From Actinobacteria bacterium OV450 (GTDB taxonomy: Bacteria > Actinomycetota > Actinomycetes > Streptomycetales > Streptomycetaceae): a DNA stretch of 64,000 bases. The stretch is from contig LJCW01000361.1 in assembly GCA_001298555.1 (NCBI GenBank), positions 1 to 64,000 of the forward strand. The letters run 5' to 3'. Each line of letters begins with the position of its first letter. Position 1 is the first letter of the stretch. A program made the translations under genes and the position numbers. The notes beneath the pieces are model-generated. The model was given only the letters and a program-made list of their open reading frames with translations. It did not search any database and was not told the DNA's origin. Below are positions 57,555 to 64,000 of the stretch, in pieces.

Positions 57555-59756
57555 GTGGCCACCTTCCTCTACCGACTCGGGCGGGGCGCCTTCCGGCGCC
57601 GCGGCCTCGTCGCCCTCGTCTGGGTGGCGCTGTTGTTCGCCGCCGGCTTCGGCGCGGCGACGGCGTCCGCGCCCACCTCCGGATCGTTCTCGATACCCGG
57701 CACGGAGGCCCAGAAGGCCTTCGACGTGCTGGACAAGAAGTTCCCGGGCATGGCCGCCGACGGCGCCACCGCCCGTATCGTCGTCAAGGCGCCCGCGGGC
57801 GCCTCGGTCAACGACCCGAAGTACAAGACCGAGGTCGAGAAGATCGTCTCCGGTCTGAAGGACGGCCCGGGCAAGGCCGAGGTCGCCTCGGTCACCGATC
57901 CGTACCAGGCCCACGCGGTGAGCCAGGACGGCTCCACTGCGTACGTGAGCGTCAAGTACGACGTCACCGGCATGGAGCTGAAGGACGACACGCGCGACGC
58001 GCTCAAGGACATCGGCACCGCGGCGAAGGACGCCGGGCTCACCGTCGAGATCGGCGGCGACGCGCTGATGACGGCCCCCGAGACGGGCTCCGGCGAGATC
58101 GTCGGCATCCTGATCGCGGCGATCGTCCTCGTCATCACCTTCGGTTCGCTGGTCGCGGCCGGACTGCCGCTGCTGACCGCGCTCATCGGCGTGGGCATCG
58201 GCGTCTCCTCCATCACCGCGCTCGCCAACGTGCTGGACCTCGGTTCCACCACCTCCACCCTCGCGATGATGATCGGCCTCGCGGTCGGCATCGACTACGC
58301 CCTCTTCATCGTCTCCCGCTACCGCGTGGAGCTCGCCGCCGGCCGCGAGCGGGACGAGGCCGCGGGCCGCGCCGCCGGAACCGCCGGCTCCGCCGTCGTC
58401 TTCGCCGGTCTCACCGTGGTCATCGCCCTCGTGGGCCTGGCCGTCGTCAACATCCCGATGCTGACCAAGATGGGCTTCGCGGCCGCCGGCACCGTCGTCA
58501 TCGCCGTCCTCGTCGCCCTGACCCTGGTCCCGGCCATCCTGGGCTTCGCCGGCAAGAAGGTCCTGCCCGCCGGTACGAAGAGCAGGCTGTTCGGCAAGGG
58601 CAGGCCCGCCGGTGCCGAGCCCAAGCCCAACGGCGGCACCCGCTGGGCCCGCTTCGTCCTGCGCCGCCCGGTCATGGTGCTGCTCGTCGGCGTCATCGGC
58701 CTCGGCGCCATCGCGATCCCGGCGGGCAAGCTCGAGATGGGCCTGCCGGACGACGGCGCCCAGCCGGTCTCCACGACCCAGCGCAAGGCGTACGACCTGC
58801 TGTCGGAGGGCTTCGGCCCGGGCTTCAACGGCCCGCTGATGGTGGTCGTCGACGGCGACAAGAAGCTCGCCGACGCGACCGAGGCCCGGATCAAGGGCCT
58901 GGAGGGCGTGGCCGCGGTCATGCCGCCCACCCCGAACGAGGCCGGCGACGCCTCCGTGATCACCGTGATCCCGAAGGACCGCCCGTCCTCCGTGCAGACC
59001 GAGGACCTGGTCCACACGATCCGCGACGGCAGCGGCGACGACGTCCTCGTCACCGGCGCCACCGCGATGAACATCGACTTCTCGCAGAAGATGAACGACG
59101 CGCTGCTGCCCTACCTGGCGCTCGTGGTCGGTCTCGCCTTCCTGCTGCTGATGGTGGTCTTCCGCTCGATCCTGGTCCCGCTCAAGGCGGCCCTCGGCTT
59201 CCTGCTCTCGGTGGTGGCCGCCCTCGGCGCCGTCGTCGCGGTCTTCCAGTGGGGATGGCTCGGCTCGGTCTTCGGAGTGGAGCAGACCGGTCCGATCATG
59301 AGCATGATGCCGATCTTCATGGTGGGCGTCGTCTTCGGCCTGGCCATGGACTACGAGGTCTTCCTCGTCACCCGGATGCGTGAGGCGTACGTCCACGGCG
59401 AGCGCCCGGGCCAGGCGGTCGTGACCGGCTTCCAGTACAGCGCGCGGGTGGTCGTGGCGGCCGCCGTCATCATGATCGCGGTGTTCTCCGGCTTCATCGG
59501 CGCCAGCGAGCAGATGATCAAGATGATTGGCTTCGGTCTCGCCATCGCCGTCCTCTTCGACGCGTTCGTCGTCCGCATGACGATCGTCCCGGCGGTGCTC
59601 GCACTGCTCGGGCACAAGGCCTGGTGGCTGCCCAAGTGGCTGGACCGGCTGCTGCCGAACGTCGATGTGGAGGGCGAGAGCCTGCGCAAGCACCTCGAAG
59701 GTGCCGACGGGTCCGGCCAGGGCCCGGACAAGGACCGCGAGCTCGTCAACGCCTGA
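57555..59756 (+). CDS. MMPL/RND-family transporter
   Basis: A 733-residue protein from GTG 57555, GGGAGA upstream. Twelve membrane segments in the 1+5, 1+5 RND pattern, with two extracytoplasmic domains (about residues 40-185 and 410-520). MMIGLAVGIDYALFIVSRYRVEL near residue 240 and GVVFGLAMDYEVFLVTRMREAY near residue 600 are the paired GxxxD-Y MMPL motifs used for proton coupling. Such proteins export lipids or drugs. Control by the adjacent TetR is likely. Confidence 0.92.
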   Translation: MATFLYRLGRGAFRRRGLVALVWVALLFAAGFGAATASAPTSGSFSIPGTEAQKAFDVLDKKFPGMAADGATARIVVKAPAGASVNDPKYKTEVEKIVSGLKDGPGKAEVASVTDPYQAHAVSQDGSTAYVSVKYDVTGMELKDDTRDALKDIGTAAKDAGLTVEIGGDALMTAPETGSGEIVGILIAAIVLVITFGSLVAAGLPLLTALIGVGIGVSSITALANVLDLGSTTSTLAMMIGLAVGIDYALFIVSRYRVELAAGRERDEAAGRAAGTAGSAVVFAGLTVVIALVGLAVVNIPMLTKMGFAAAGTVVIAVLVALTLVPAILGFAGKKVLPAGTKSRLFGKGRPAGAEPKPNGGTRWARFVLRRPVMVLLVGVIGLGAIAIPAGKLEMGLPDDGAQPVSTTQRKAYDLLSEGFGPGFNGPLMVVVDGDKKLADATEARIKGLEGVAAVMPPTPNEAGDASVITVIPKDRPSSVQTEDLVHTIRDGSGDDVLVTGATAMNIDFSQKMNDALLPYLALVVGLAFLLLMVVFRSILVPLKAALGFLLSVVAALGAVVAVFQWGWLGSVFGVEQTGPIMSMMPIFMVGVVFGLAMDYEVFLVTRMREAYVHGERPGQAVVTGFQYSARVVVAAAVIMIAVFSGFIGASEQMIKMIGFGLAIAVLFDAFVVRMTIVPAVLALLGHKAWWLPKWLDRLLPNVDVEGESLRKHLEGADGSGQGPDKDRELVNA

Positions 59757-59809
59757 TCCCGTCCGTCCGTCCGGACGGCCCGTCCGCCCGGACGTTCGCC
59801 CCGGGAGCA

Positions 59810-59844
59810 CCGGCCCCGCACCTGATCGTCAGGTGCGGGGCCGG
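59810..59844. terminator. Perfect 16-base-pair hairpin
   Basis: The arms at 59810-59825 and 59829-59844 are exactly complementary with a 3-base loop. It lies between the stops of the MMPL gene and the convergent ssgA-like gene. Confidence 0.8.
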
Positions 59845-59848
59845 TCCG

Positions 59849-60322
59849 TTAGGCCTGCCGGGTGACGGCGGCGTTCGCGCGGCGCAGGAAGCGGCGCAGC
59901 GCGGAGATGTCGAACTGGACCACCGCGACCCCCTCCGGGGAGTGGAACTCGACGACCGCCTGGACGCGCCCGCACGGCCAGACGCGTACGTCGCCGGTGC
60001 CGGTCGGGGCCTGGAGGCCCGCTTCGAGGAGGGCCCGGGGGAAGACCCACTCGTTGTCGGTGCCCTCGGGGGAGAGGCCGGCGGGGAAGACGATCCGTAC
60101 GGCGAGCGGCTCCGCGGGGGCGAAGCGCAGGGCGACCGGGATCTTCCGGAAGAGCGGGTCGTCGCTGATCACGCGGGCGGCGACGCGGTCCTCGACGACG
60201 GCGACGGCGGTCGTGGCGGCGGCGACGGCGGTCGTGGCGACGGCGGTGGCGGTCGTGGCGACGGCGGTGGCGACACCGGCGGCCGCTGCCGTCGTGGGGG
60301 GATTCTCGGCGGTGGCTGACAC
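59849..60322 (-). CDS. SsgA-like sporulation/cell division protein (SALP) with Ala/Val/Thr-rich N-terminus
   Basis: A 157-residue protein from GTG 60322, GAGGAG 7 bases upstream. From about residue 45 it is a standard SsgA-like domain: IPVALRFAPAEPLAVRIVFPAG, NEWVFPRALLEAGLQAPTGTGDVRVWP and VAVVQFDISALRRFLRRAN. SALPs control septum placement and spore-wall events by acting on FtsZ recruitment. Residues 12-40 are an unusual repeat of ATAVATT/AVATTAV encoded by a 21-base minisatellite; other SALPs start directly with the domain. Which SALP it is (SsgA to SsgG) is not clear. Confidence 0.88.
   Translation of the reverse strand: MSATAENPPTTAAAAGVATAVATTATAVATTAVAAATTAVAVVEDRVAARVISDDPLFRKIPVALRFAPAEPLAVRIVFPAGLSPEGTDNEWVFPRALLEAGLQAPTGTGDVRVWPCGRVQAVVEFHSPEGVAVVQFDISALRRFLRRANAAVTRQA
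60227..60268. repeat. 21-base tandem repeat in the ssgA-like gene
   Basis: Two exact 21-base units (60227-60247 and 60248-60268) with degenerate units on both sides (about 60190-60275). The unit is a multiple of three, so copy-number change would keep the reading frame. It encodes the Ala/Val/Thr-rich N-terminus. Confidence 0.75.
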
Positions 60323-60343
60323 GACAAGACTCCTCTAATCGGA

Positions 60344-60353
60344 ACATATATGT
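60344..60353. promoter_or_regulatory. AT-rich palindrome ACATATATGT
   Basis: A perfect 10-base palindrome 22 bases upstream of the ssgA-like start codon. It stands out in this GC-rich DNA and may be part of a promoter or operator. No known family is suggested. Confidence 0.35.
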
Positions 60354-60419
60354 CCGTAGTGCCCCCAGCGTCGCACATTCCCACGAATCCGCGCGGCCGT
60401 ATTTGTGGTGTGGACGCTC

Positions 60420-60436
60420 TTGCCAACCATTTGCAA
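60420..60436. promoter_or_regulatory. Nur-like (nickel regulator) box
   Basis: TTGCCA-ACCAT-TTGCAA fits the 6-5-6 consensus TTGCAA-N5-TTGCAA reported for Nur in S. coelicolor, with one mismatch in the first half. It is 67 bases before the ECF transporter ATG, between that gene and the divergent ssgA-like gene. Confidence 0.6.
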
Positions 60437-60503
60437 CTGGGCACTATTCTTGAGCGGCTAAAGATTTTGTCAGCTCAAAGACCGCAGGAAGCGGAGCACC
60501 CCC

Positions 60504-61595
60504 ATGCATGTGCCCGACGGCTTCATCGACGCCCCCGTCTCCATCGCCGCAGGTGTCGCCGCCGCGGGCGCGGTGGCCGTCAGCCTCCGCGGCGCCCGCC
60601 GAGAACTCGGGGGTACCTCCCAGGCCGAAGGCTCTGGGGGAGAGCGGGCCGCCCCGCTCGCCGGGCTCGTCGCCGCGTTCATCTTCGCCGTCCAGATGCT
60701 GAACTTCCCCGTCGCCGCCGGCACCAGCGGACACCTGCTCGGCGGAGCCCTCGCCGCGATACTCGTGGGCCCCTATACGGGTGTCCTGTGCGTGTCCGTG
60801 GTCCTGCTGATGCAGGGCGTCCTGTTCGCCGACGGCGGCCTGACCGCCCTGGGCGTCAACGTCATGAACATGGCCGTGGTGACCGTGGTCGTCGCCTACG
60901 CCGTCTTCCGCGGGCTGCTGAAGCTCCTGCCCGGCACCCGGCGCTCGGTCACGGTCGCCGCCTTCGCCGGAGCACTGCTCTCGGTGCCCGGCGCGGCCGT
61001 CATGTTCACCCTCCTCTACGCCCTCGGCGGGACCACCGACGTCCCGCTCGGCAAGGTGTTCACCGCCATGGTGGGCGTGCACGTCCTCATCGGCATCGGT
61101 GAGGCCGCCATCACCGCCGCGACCGTGGGCGCCGTCCTCGCCGTACGGCCGGACCTGGTGCACGGGGCGCGCCGGCTGGCCGCGCCGCTGAAGCTGCGGG
61201 TCGGCGGCGAGCTGGTCGACGCCCCCGCCGCCGCGCCGGCCCCGGCCGCCGCCCGGTCCACGAGGCCGGTGTGGATCACCGGCCTGGTCACCGCCCTCGT
61301 ACTGGCCGGCTTCGTCTCCTTCTACGCCTCCTCCAGCCCGGACGGCCTGGAGAAGGTCGCAGCCGACAAGGGCATCGACCAGAAGGTGAAGGAGCACGCC
61401 GCCGCCGACTCCCCGCTCGCCGACTACAGCGTCAAGGACATCGGCGACGCCCGTCTCTCCGGCGGCCTCGCCGGCGTCATCGGCGTCGGTGCGACCGTCG
61501 CCGTCGGCACCGGGATCTTCTGGACCGTACGCCGCCGGCGCGCGGAGGACCTCACGGCCGCCTCCGCCTCCCCGACCGCGTCCACGGCGCTCTGA
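60504..61595 (+). CDS. ECF transporter S component, CbiM/NikM family with fused PDGLE (CbiN/NikN-like) domain
   Basis: A 363-residue membrane protein. MHVPDGFID at the N-terminus is the metal-binding CbiM/NikM start (the free amine and His2 coordinate metal). Six helices follow, including GTSGHLLGGALAAILVGP with a conserved His. The last third, from residue 253, has a helix, the motif SSSPDGLEKVAADKGID (PDGLE) and a final helix, equal to CbiN/NikN fused on. Residues 36-47 (GGTSQAEGSGGE) come from an inserted 34-base DNA repeat. Cobalt and nickel versions cannot be told by this alone; the Nur-like box upstream favours nickel. Confidence 0.88.
   Translation: MHVPDGFIDAPVSIAAGVAAAGAVAVSLRGARRELGGTSQAEGSGGERAAPLAGLVAAFIFAVQMLNFPVAAGTSGHLLGGALAAILVGPYTGVLCVSVVLLMQGVLFADGGLTALGVNVMNMAVVTVVVAYAVFRGLLKLLPGTRRSVTVAAFAGALLSVPGAAVMFTLLYALGGTTDVPLGKVFTAMVGVHVLIGIGEAAITAATVGAVLAVRPDLVHGARRLAAPLKLRVGGELVDAPAAAPAPAAARSTRPVWITGLVTALVLAGFVSFYASSSPDGLEKVAADKGIDQKVKEHAAADSPLADYSVKDIGDARLSGGLAGVIGVGATVAVGTGIFWTVRRRRAEDLTAASASPTASTAL
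60609..60642 (+). repeat. 34-base intragenic repeat element, copy 2
   Basis: Matches the copy at 27758-27791 (minus strand) in 32 of 34 bases and lies in the same orientation and reading frame relative to the host gene, encoding GGTSQAEGSGG in a cytoplasmic loop of the transporter. Confidence 0.8.
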
Positions 61596-61596
61596 C

Positions 61597-62358
61597 ATGG
61601 GCGCGGGTCACGCCCACAAGCTCTACCGGCACGGCCACTCGCCGGTCCACGCCCTGCCGCCGCACTGCAAGCTGGCCGCGGCCTTCGGCTTCGTCGTGGT
61701 CGTCGTGTCCACACCCCGCGAAGCGGTGTGGGCCTTCGGCCTGTACGCCGTCCTCATCGCGGCGGTCACCGCAGTCGCCCGGATCCCCGCCGCCTTCCTG
61801 CTGCGGCGGCTGCTGATCGAGGTCCCGTTCGTGGCCTTCGCCGTGCTCATGCCGTTCGTGGCGCAGGGCGAGCGGGTGGAGGTGCTCGGCGTGTCGCTCA
61901 GCGTCCCGGGCCTGTGGGGCGCCTGGAACGTCCTGGCCAAGGGCACGCTCGGGGTCGCCGCGTCCGTCCTGCTCGCCTCCACCACCGAACTGCGGGCGCT
62001 GCTGCTCGGGCTCCAGCGGCTCAAGCTGCCCCCGCTGCTCGTGCAGATCGCCTCGTTCATGATCCGGTACGGCGACGTGATCACCGACGAGCTGCGCAGG
62101 ATGTCCATCGCCCGCCGCTCGCGCGGCTTCGAAGCCAGCGGCATCCGGCACTGGGGGGTGCTGGCCAAGACCGCCGGAGCCCTGTTCATCCGCTCCTACG
62201 AGCGCGGCGAGCGGGTCCACCTCGCGATGGTCAGCCGCGGATACGCCGGCTCGATGCCGGTGATCGACGACGTCGTGGCCACCCGCGCCCAGTGGGCGTA
62301 CGCGGCCGTACTCCCGGCGGCGGCCCTCGCCGTCTGTCTGATGGGATGGACCCTGTGA
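61597..62358 (+). CDS. ECF transporter T component (CbiQ/NikQ family)
   Basis: A 253-residue protein with about five membrane helices. RRSRGFEASG near residue 180 and VSRGYAGSMP near 215 are the two x-R-G coupling motifs that bind the ATPase grooves. The N-terminus is His-rich (GAGHAHKLYRHGHSPVHALPPHC), which could bind metal and is unusual for the family. It starts 1 base after the CbiM-like stop, and its stop overlaps the ATPase start. Confidence 0.9.
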   Translation: MGAGHAHKLYRHGHSPVHALPPHCKLAAAFGFVVVVVSTPREAVWAFGLYAVLIAAVTAVARIPAAFLLRRLLIEVPFVAFAVLMPFVAQGERVEVLGVSLSVPGLWGAWNVLAKGTLGVAASVLLASTTELRALLLGLQRLKLPPLLVQIASFMIRYGDVITDELRRMSIARRSRGFEASGIRHWGVLAKTAGALFIRSYERGERVHLAMVSRGYAGSMPVIDDVVATRAQWAYAAVLPAAALAVCLMGWTL

Positions 62359-63128
62359 CTCGCTCTCCCGCCGCCCCCGCCTCTCCCGCCTCCCTCGAGG
62401 TCTCCGGCCTCGCGTACGCCTATCCGGACGGGCACCAGGCCCTCTTCGGGGTGGACCTGACCGTCGGGCAGGGCGAGCGGGTGGCCCTCCTCGGGCCGAA
62501 CGGCGCAGGCAAGACCACGCTGGTCCTGCACCTCAACGGCATCCTCGGCGGCGGTGTCGGCACCGTGACGGTGGCCGGGCTGCCGGTCGAGAAACGGAAC
62601 TTCGCCGAGGTCCGGCGCCGGGTCGGCATCGTCTTCCAGGACCCCGACGACCAGCTGTTCATGCCGACCGTGCGCGAGGACGTGGCCTTCGGCCCGGCCG
62701 CCGCCGGACTGCGCGGCCCCGAACTGGAGGCGCGGGTCCGCGAGGCGCTGGCCCAGGTCGGCATGGAGGCCTTCGCGGACCGGCCGCCGCACCACCTGTC
62801 CTTCGGGCAGCGCCGCCGGGTCGCGGTGGCGACCGTACTGGCCATGCGGCCCGAGATCCTGGTCCTGGACGAGCCCTCGTCCAACCTGGACCCGGCGTCA
62901 CGGCGCGAGCTCGCCGACATCCTGCGCGCGCTGGACGTGACGGTGCTGATGGTCACGCACGACCTGCCGTACGCGCTGGAGCTGTGCCCGCGGTCGGTGA
63001 TCCTCAGCGAGGGCGTCATCGCGGCCGACGGACGCACCCAGGACCTGCTGTGCGACGAGGAGCTGATGCGGGCCCACCGGCTGGAGCTCCCCTTCGGCTT
63101 CGACCCGCAATCCGTGTCGGTGGCATGA
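62355..63128 (+). CDS. ECF transporter ATPase (CbiO/NikO family)
   Basis: A 257-residue ABC ATPase. Walker A GPNGAGKTT, Q-loop VFQDPDDQLF, signature LSFGQRRRVAVATVLA, Walker B ILVLDEPSSNLDP and the switch His in VTHDLPYAL are all present. The Q-loop sequence FQDPDDQLF is typical of CbiO/EcfA. GTG 62355 overlaps the CbiQ-like stop by 4 bases; ATG 62346 is an alternative. A single ATPase probably forms a homodimer, as in CbiMNQO. It completes the metal uptake operon. Confidence 0.93.
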   Translation: MTRSPAAPASPASLEVSGLAYAYPDGHQALFGVDLTVGQGERVALLGPNGAGKTTLVLHLNGILGGGVGTVTVAGLPVEKRNFAEVRRRVGIVFQDPDDQLFMPTVREDVAFGPAAAGLRGPELEARVREALAQVGMEAFADRPPHHLSFGQRRRVAVATVLAMRPEILVLDEPSSNLDPASRRELADILRALDVTVLMVTHDLPYALELCPRSVILSEGVIAADGRTQDLLCDEELMRAHRLELPFGFDPQSVSVA

Positions 63129-63185
63129 CGGACGTGGCAAGCGGGGCTTTGGCATAAGTCGGACCAGGTGATTGTTGGACCGCTC

Positions 63186-64000
63186 GTGAACATCCAGGGT
63201 GAGGTGGCGGCGGGCTTCGAGGCCGTCCGGGACGCTTTCGTACGCAACTTCGAGGTGCTCGGGGACCGGGGCGCGGCGGTGGCCGTGTACCGGGACGGCC
63301 GGAAGGTCGTCGACCTGTGGGCGGGCCCCAGGGACGTCGACGGCGCAGCGGACGGGCCCTGGCAGGCGGGTACCGCGCAGGTGGTGCGTTCGGCCACCAA
63401 GGGCGTGGCGGCCGTCGTACCGCTGCTGCTGCACCAGCGCGGACTGCTCGACCTGGACGCGCCGGTGGCGGCGTACTGGCCGGAGTTCAAGGCGGGCGGC
63501 AAGGAGCGGACGCTGGTCCGGGACCTGCTCGCGCACCGGGCGGGGGTGCCGGCGCTGGACGTGCCGCTGACGCCCGCCGAGGCCGCGGACGGGCTCTCCG
63601 GGGCGCGTGCGGTCGCCGAGCAGCGCGCCTTCTGGGAACCGGGTTCGGCCCACGGCTACCACGCGCAGACGTACAGCTGGCTGCTCTCGGAACTGGTGCT
63701 GCGGGTGACCGGGGCCTCGCTGGGCCAGTGGCTCGCCCAGGAGGTCACGGGCCCCCGGGGGCTGGAGTTCTGGATCGGCCTGCCGCGGGCCGAGGCGGAG
63801 TCGGCCCGGGTGGGCCGGGTGGGTCCGGTGGACCCGCCGGAGACTGCGGGCGGTCTGCGGACCCGGCCCAAGCGGAACGTCTCGCAGGCCTACGCCGACC
63901 CGGAGTCCCTGACCCGGCGCGCGTTCGCCGCGATCACCCCGCTGCCGGACGAGAACGCCCCGGAGTACCGGGCGGCCGAACTCCCGGCGTCGGCGGGCAT
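63186..64000 (+). CDS. Class C beta-lactamase-like serine hydrolase (EstB type), 3' partial
   Basis: The frame is open to the right edge. GTG 63186 (VNIQGEVAAGFEAVRDAF) is used; GTG 63168 in frame is an alternative. VVRSATKGVAAV gives the S-x-x-K active site near residue 79, and DLLAHRAGVPALD and SAHGYHAQTYSWLLSELVLRV (with the Tyr-Ser-type second motif) follow. Most relatives are esterases rather than true beta-lactamases. No signal peptide. The third motif would lie outside the window. Confidence 0.88.
   Translation, partial: MNIQGEVAAGFEAVRDAFVRNFEVLGDRGAAVAVYRDGRKVVDLWAGPRDVDGAADGPWQAGTAQVVRSATKGVAAVVPLLLHQRGLLDLDAPVAAYWPEFKAGGKERTLVRDLLAHRAGVPALDVPLTPAEAADGLSGARAVAEQRAFWEPGSAHGYHAQTYSWLLSELVLRVTGASLGQWLAQEVTGPRGLEFWIGLPRAEAESARVGRVGPVDPPETAGGLRTRPKRNVSQAYADPESLTRRAFAAITPLPDENAPEYRAAELPASAG

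Noticed and set aside
60323..60503. Cobalamin riboswitch upstream of the CbiM-like gene
   Set aside because: The 181-base gap has no B12-box (GCCACTG-like) and no extended structured core; the Nur-like box explains the region better.
1..64000. CRISPR arrays, insertion sequences, prophage or integrative elements
   Set aside because: No regularly spaced direct repeats, transposase, integrase or phage structural genes were found; no duplicated tRNA end suggests an attachment site near tRNA-Ala.

Overview
High-GC actinobacterial DNA, almost certainly a Streptomyces chromosome segment. Codons are strongly GC3-biased, GTG/TTG starts and 4-base ATGA/GTGA gene overlaps are common, and typical Streptomyces genes are present (SsgA-like sporulation protein, SepX/GlpR divisome protein, SpoIIE-type phosphatase, tricorn-like peptidase, LtrA). 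I see no rRNA operon, CRISPR array, transposase or prophage. One tRNA (Ala, anticodon CGC) is present.

1-15.9 kb: an exopolysaccharide locus reading rightward. It holds a priming sugar-phosphate transferase (cut by the left edge), Wzy-like polymerase, MurJ-like flippase, NodB-type deacetylase, GT4 glycosyltransferase, Wzz-like chain-length protein and a CelD/FemAB-like acyltransferase, closed by a convergent secreted GH26-like hydrolase. An ATP-grasp enzyme, a flavin oxidoreductase, a small unknown protein and a PAS-GAF-SpoIIE-HATPase regulator follow. 16-30 kb: mixed small operons, namely secreted unknowns, a P450, LtrA, MscL, a CpaB-like SAF protein, an ArsR/quinone-oxidoreductase divergent pair, a PyrF paralogue with an altered catalytic motif, an AhpD-like protein, MTA phosphorylase, FmdB, an MFS carrier and a K+/H+-type antiporter.

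30-39.5 kb: an Ntn-type acylase, then the conserved actinobacterial block 5-formyl-THF cyclo-ligase / galU / glp (MoeA-like) / moaC / mog / rimJ-like / sepX(glpR), ending at tRNA-Ala. Glp and its membrane receptor GlpR/SepX are division proteins in related genera, so this block probably serves cell division as well as molybdenum cofactor. 39.6-46 kb: a leftward four-gene operon with overlapping starts and stops (SseB-like protein, WXG-like helical protein, 1549-aa RHS protein with an unrecognised C-terminal tip, and a translationally coupled 243-aa protein). This looks like a type VII-linked polymorphic toxin with its immunity gene and is the best candidate for an undescribed system here.

46-64 kb: a CoA-transferase, GNAT, exonuclease III, a MerR regulator divergent from a Baeyer-Villiger monooxygenase/hydrolase/SDR operon, a tricorn-like protease, a TetR-MMPL pair with a perfect palindromic operator, an SsgA-like protein with an unusual minisatellite-encoded N-terminus, and a CbiM/CbiQ/CbiO-type ECF metal transporter. 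A Nur-like box upstream of that transporter points to nickel rather than cobalt. The window ends inside a class C beta-lactamase-like serine hydrolase. Candidate leaderless promoters (TANNNT 6-7 bases before the start codon) recur before six genes.
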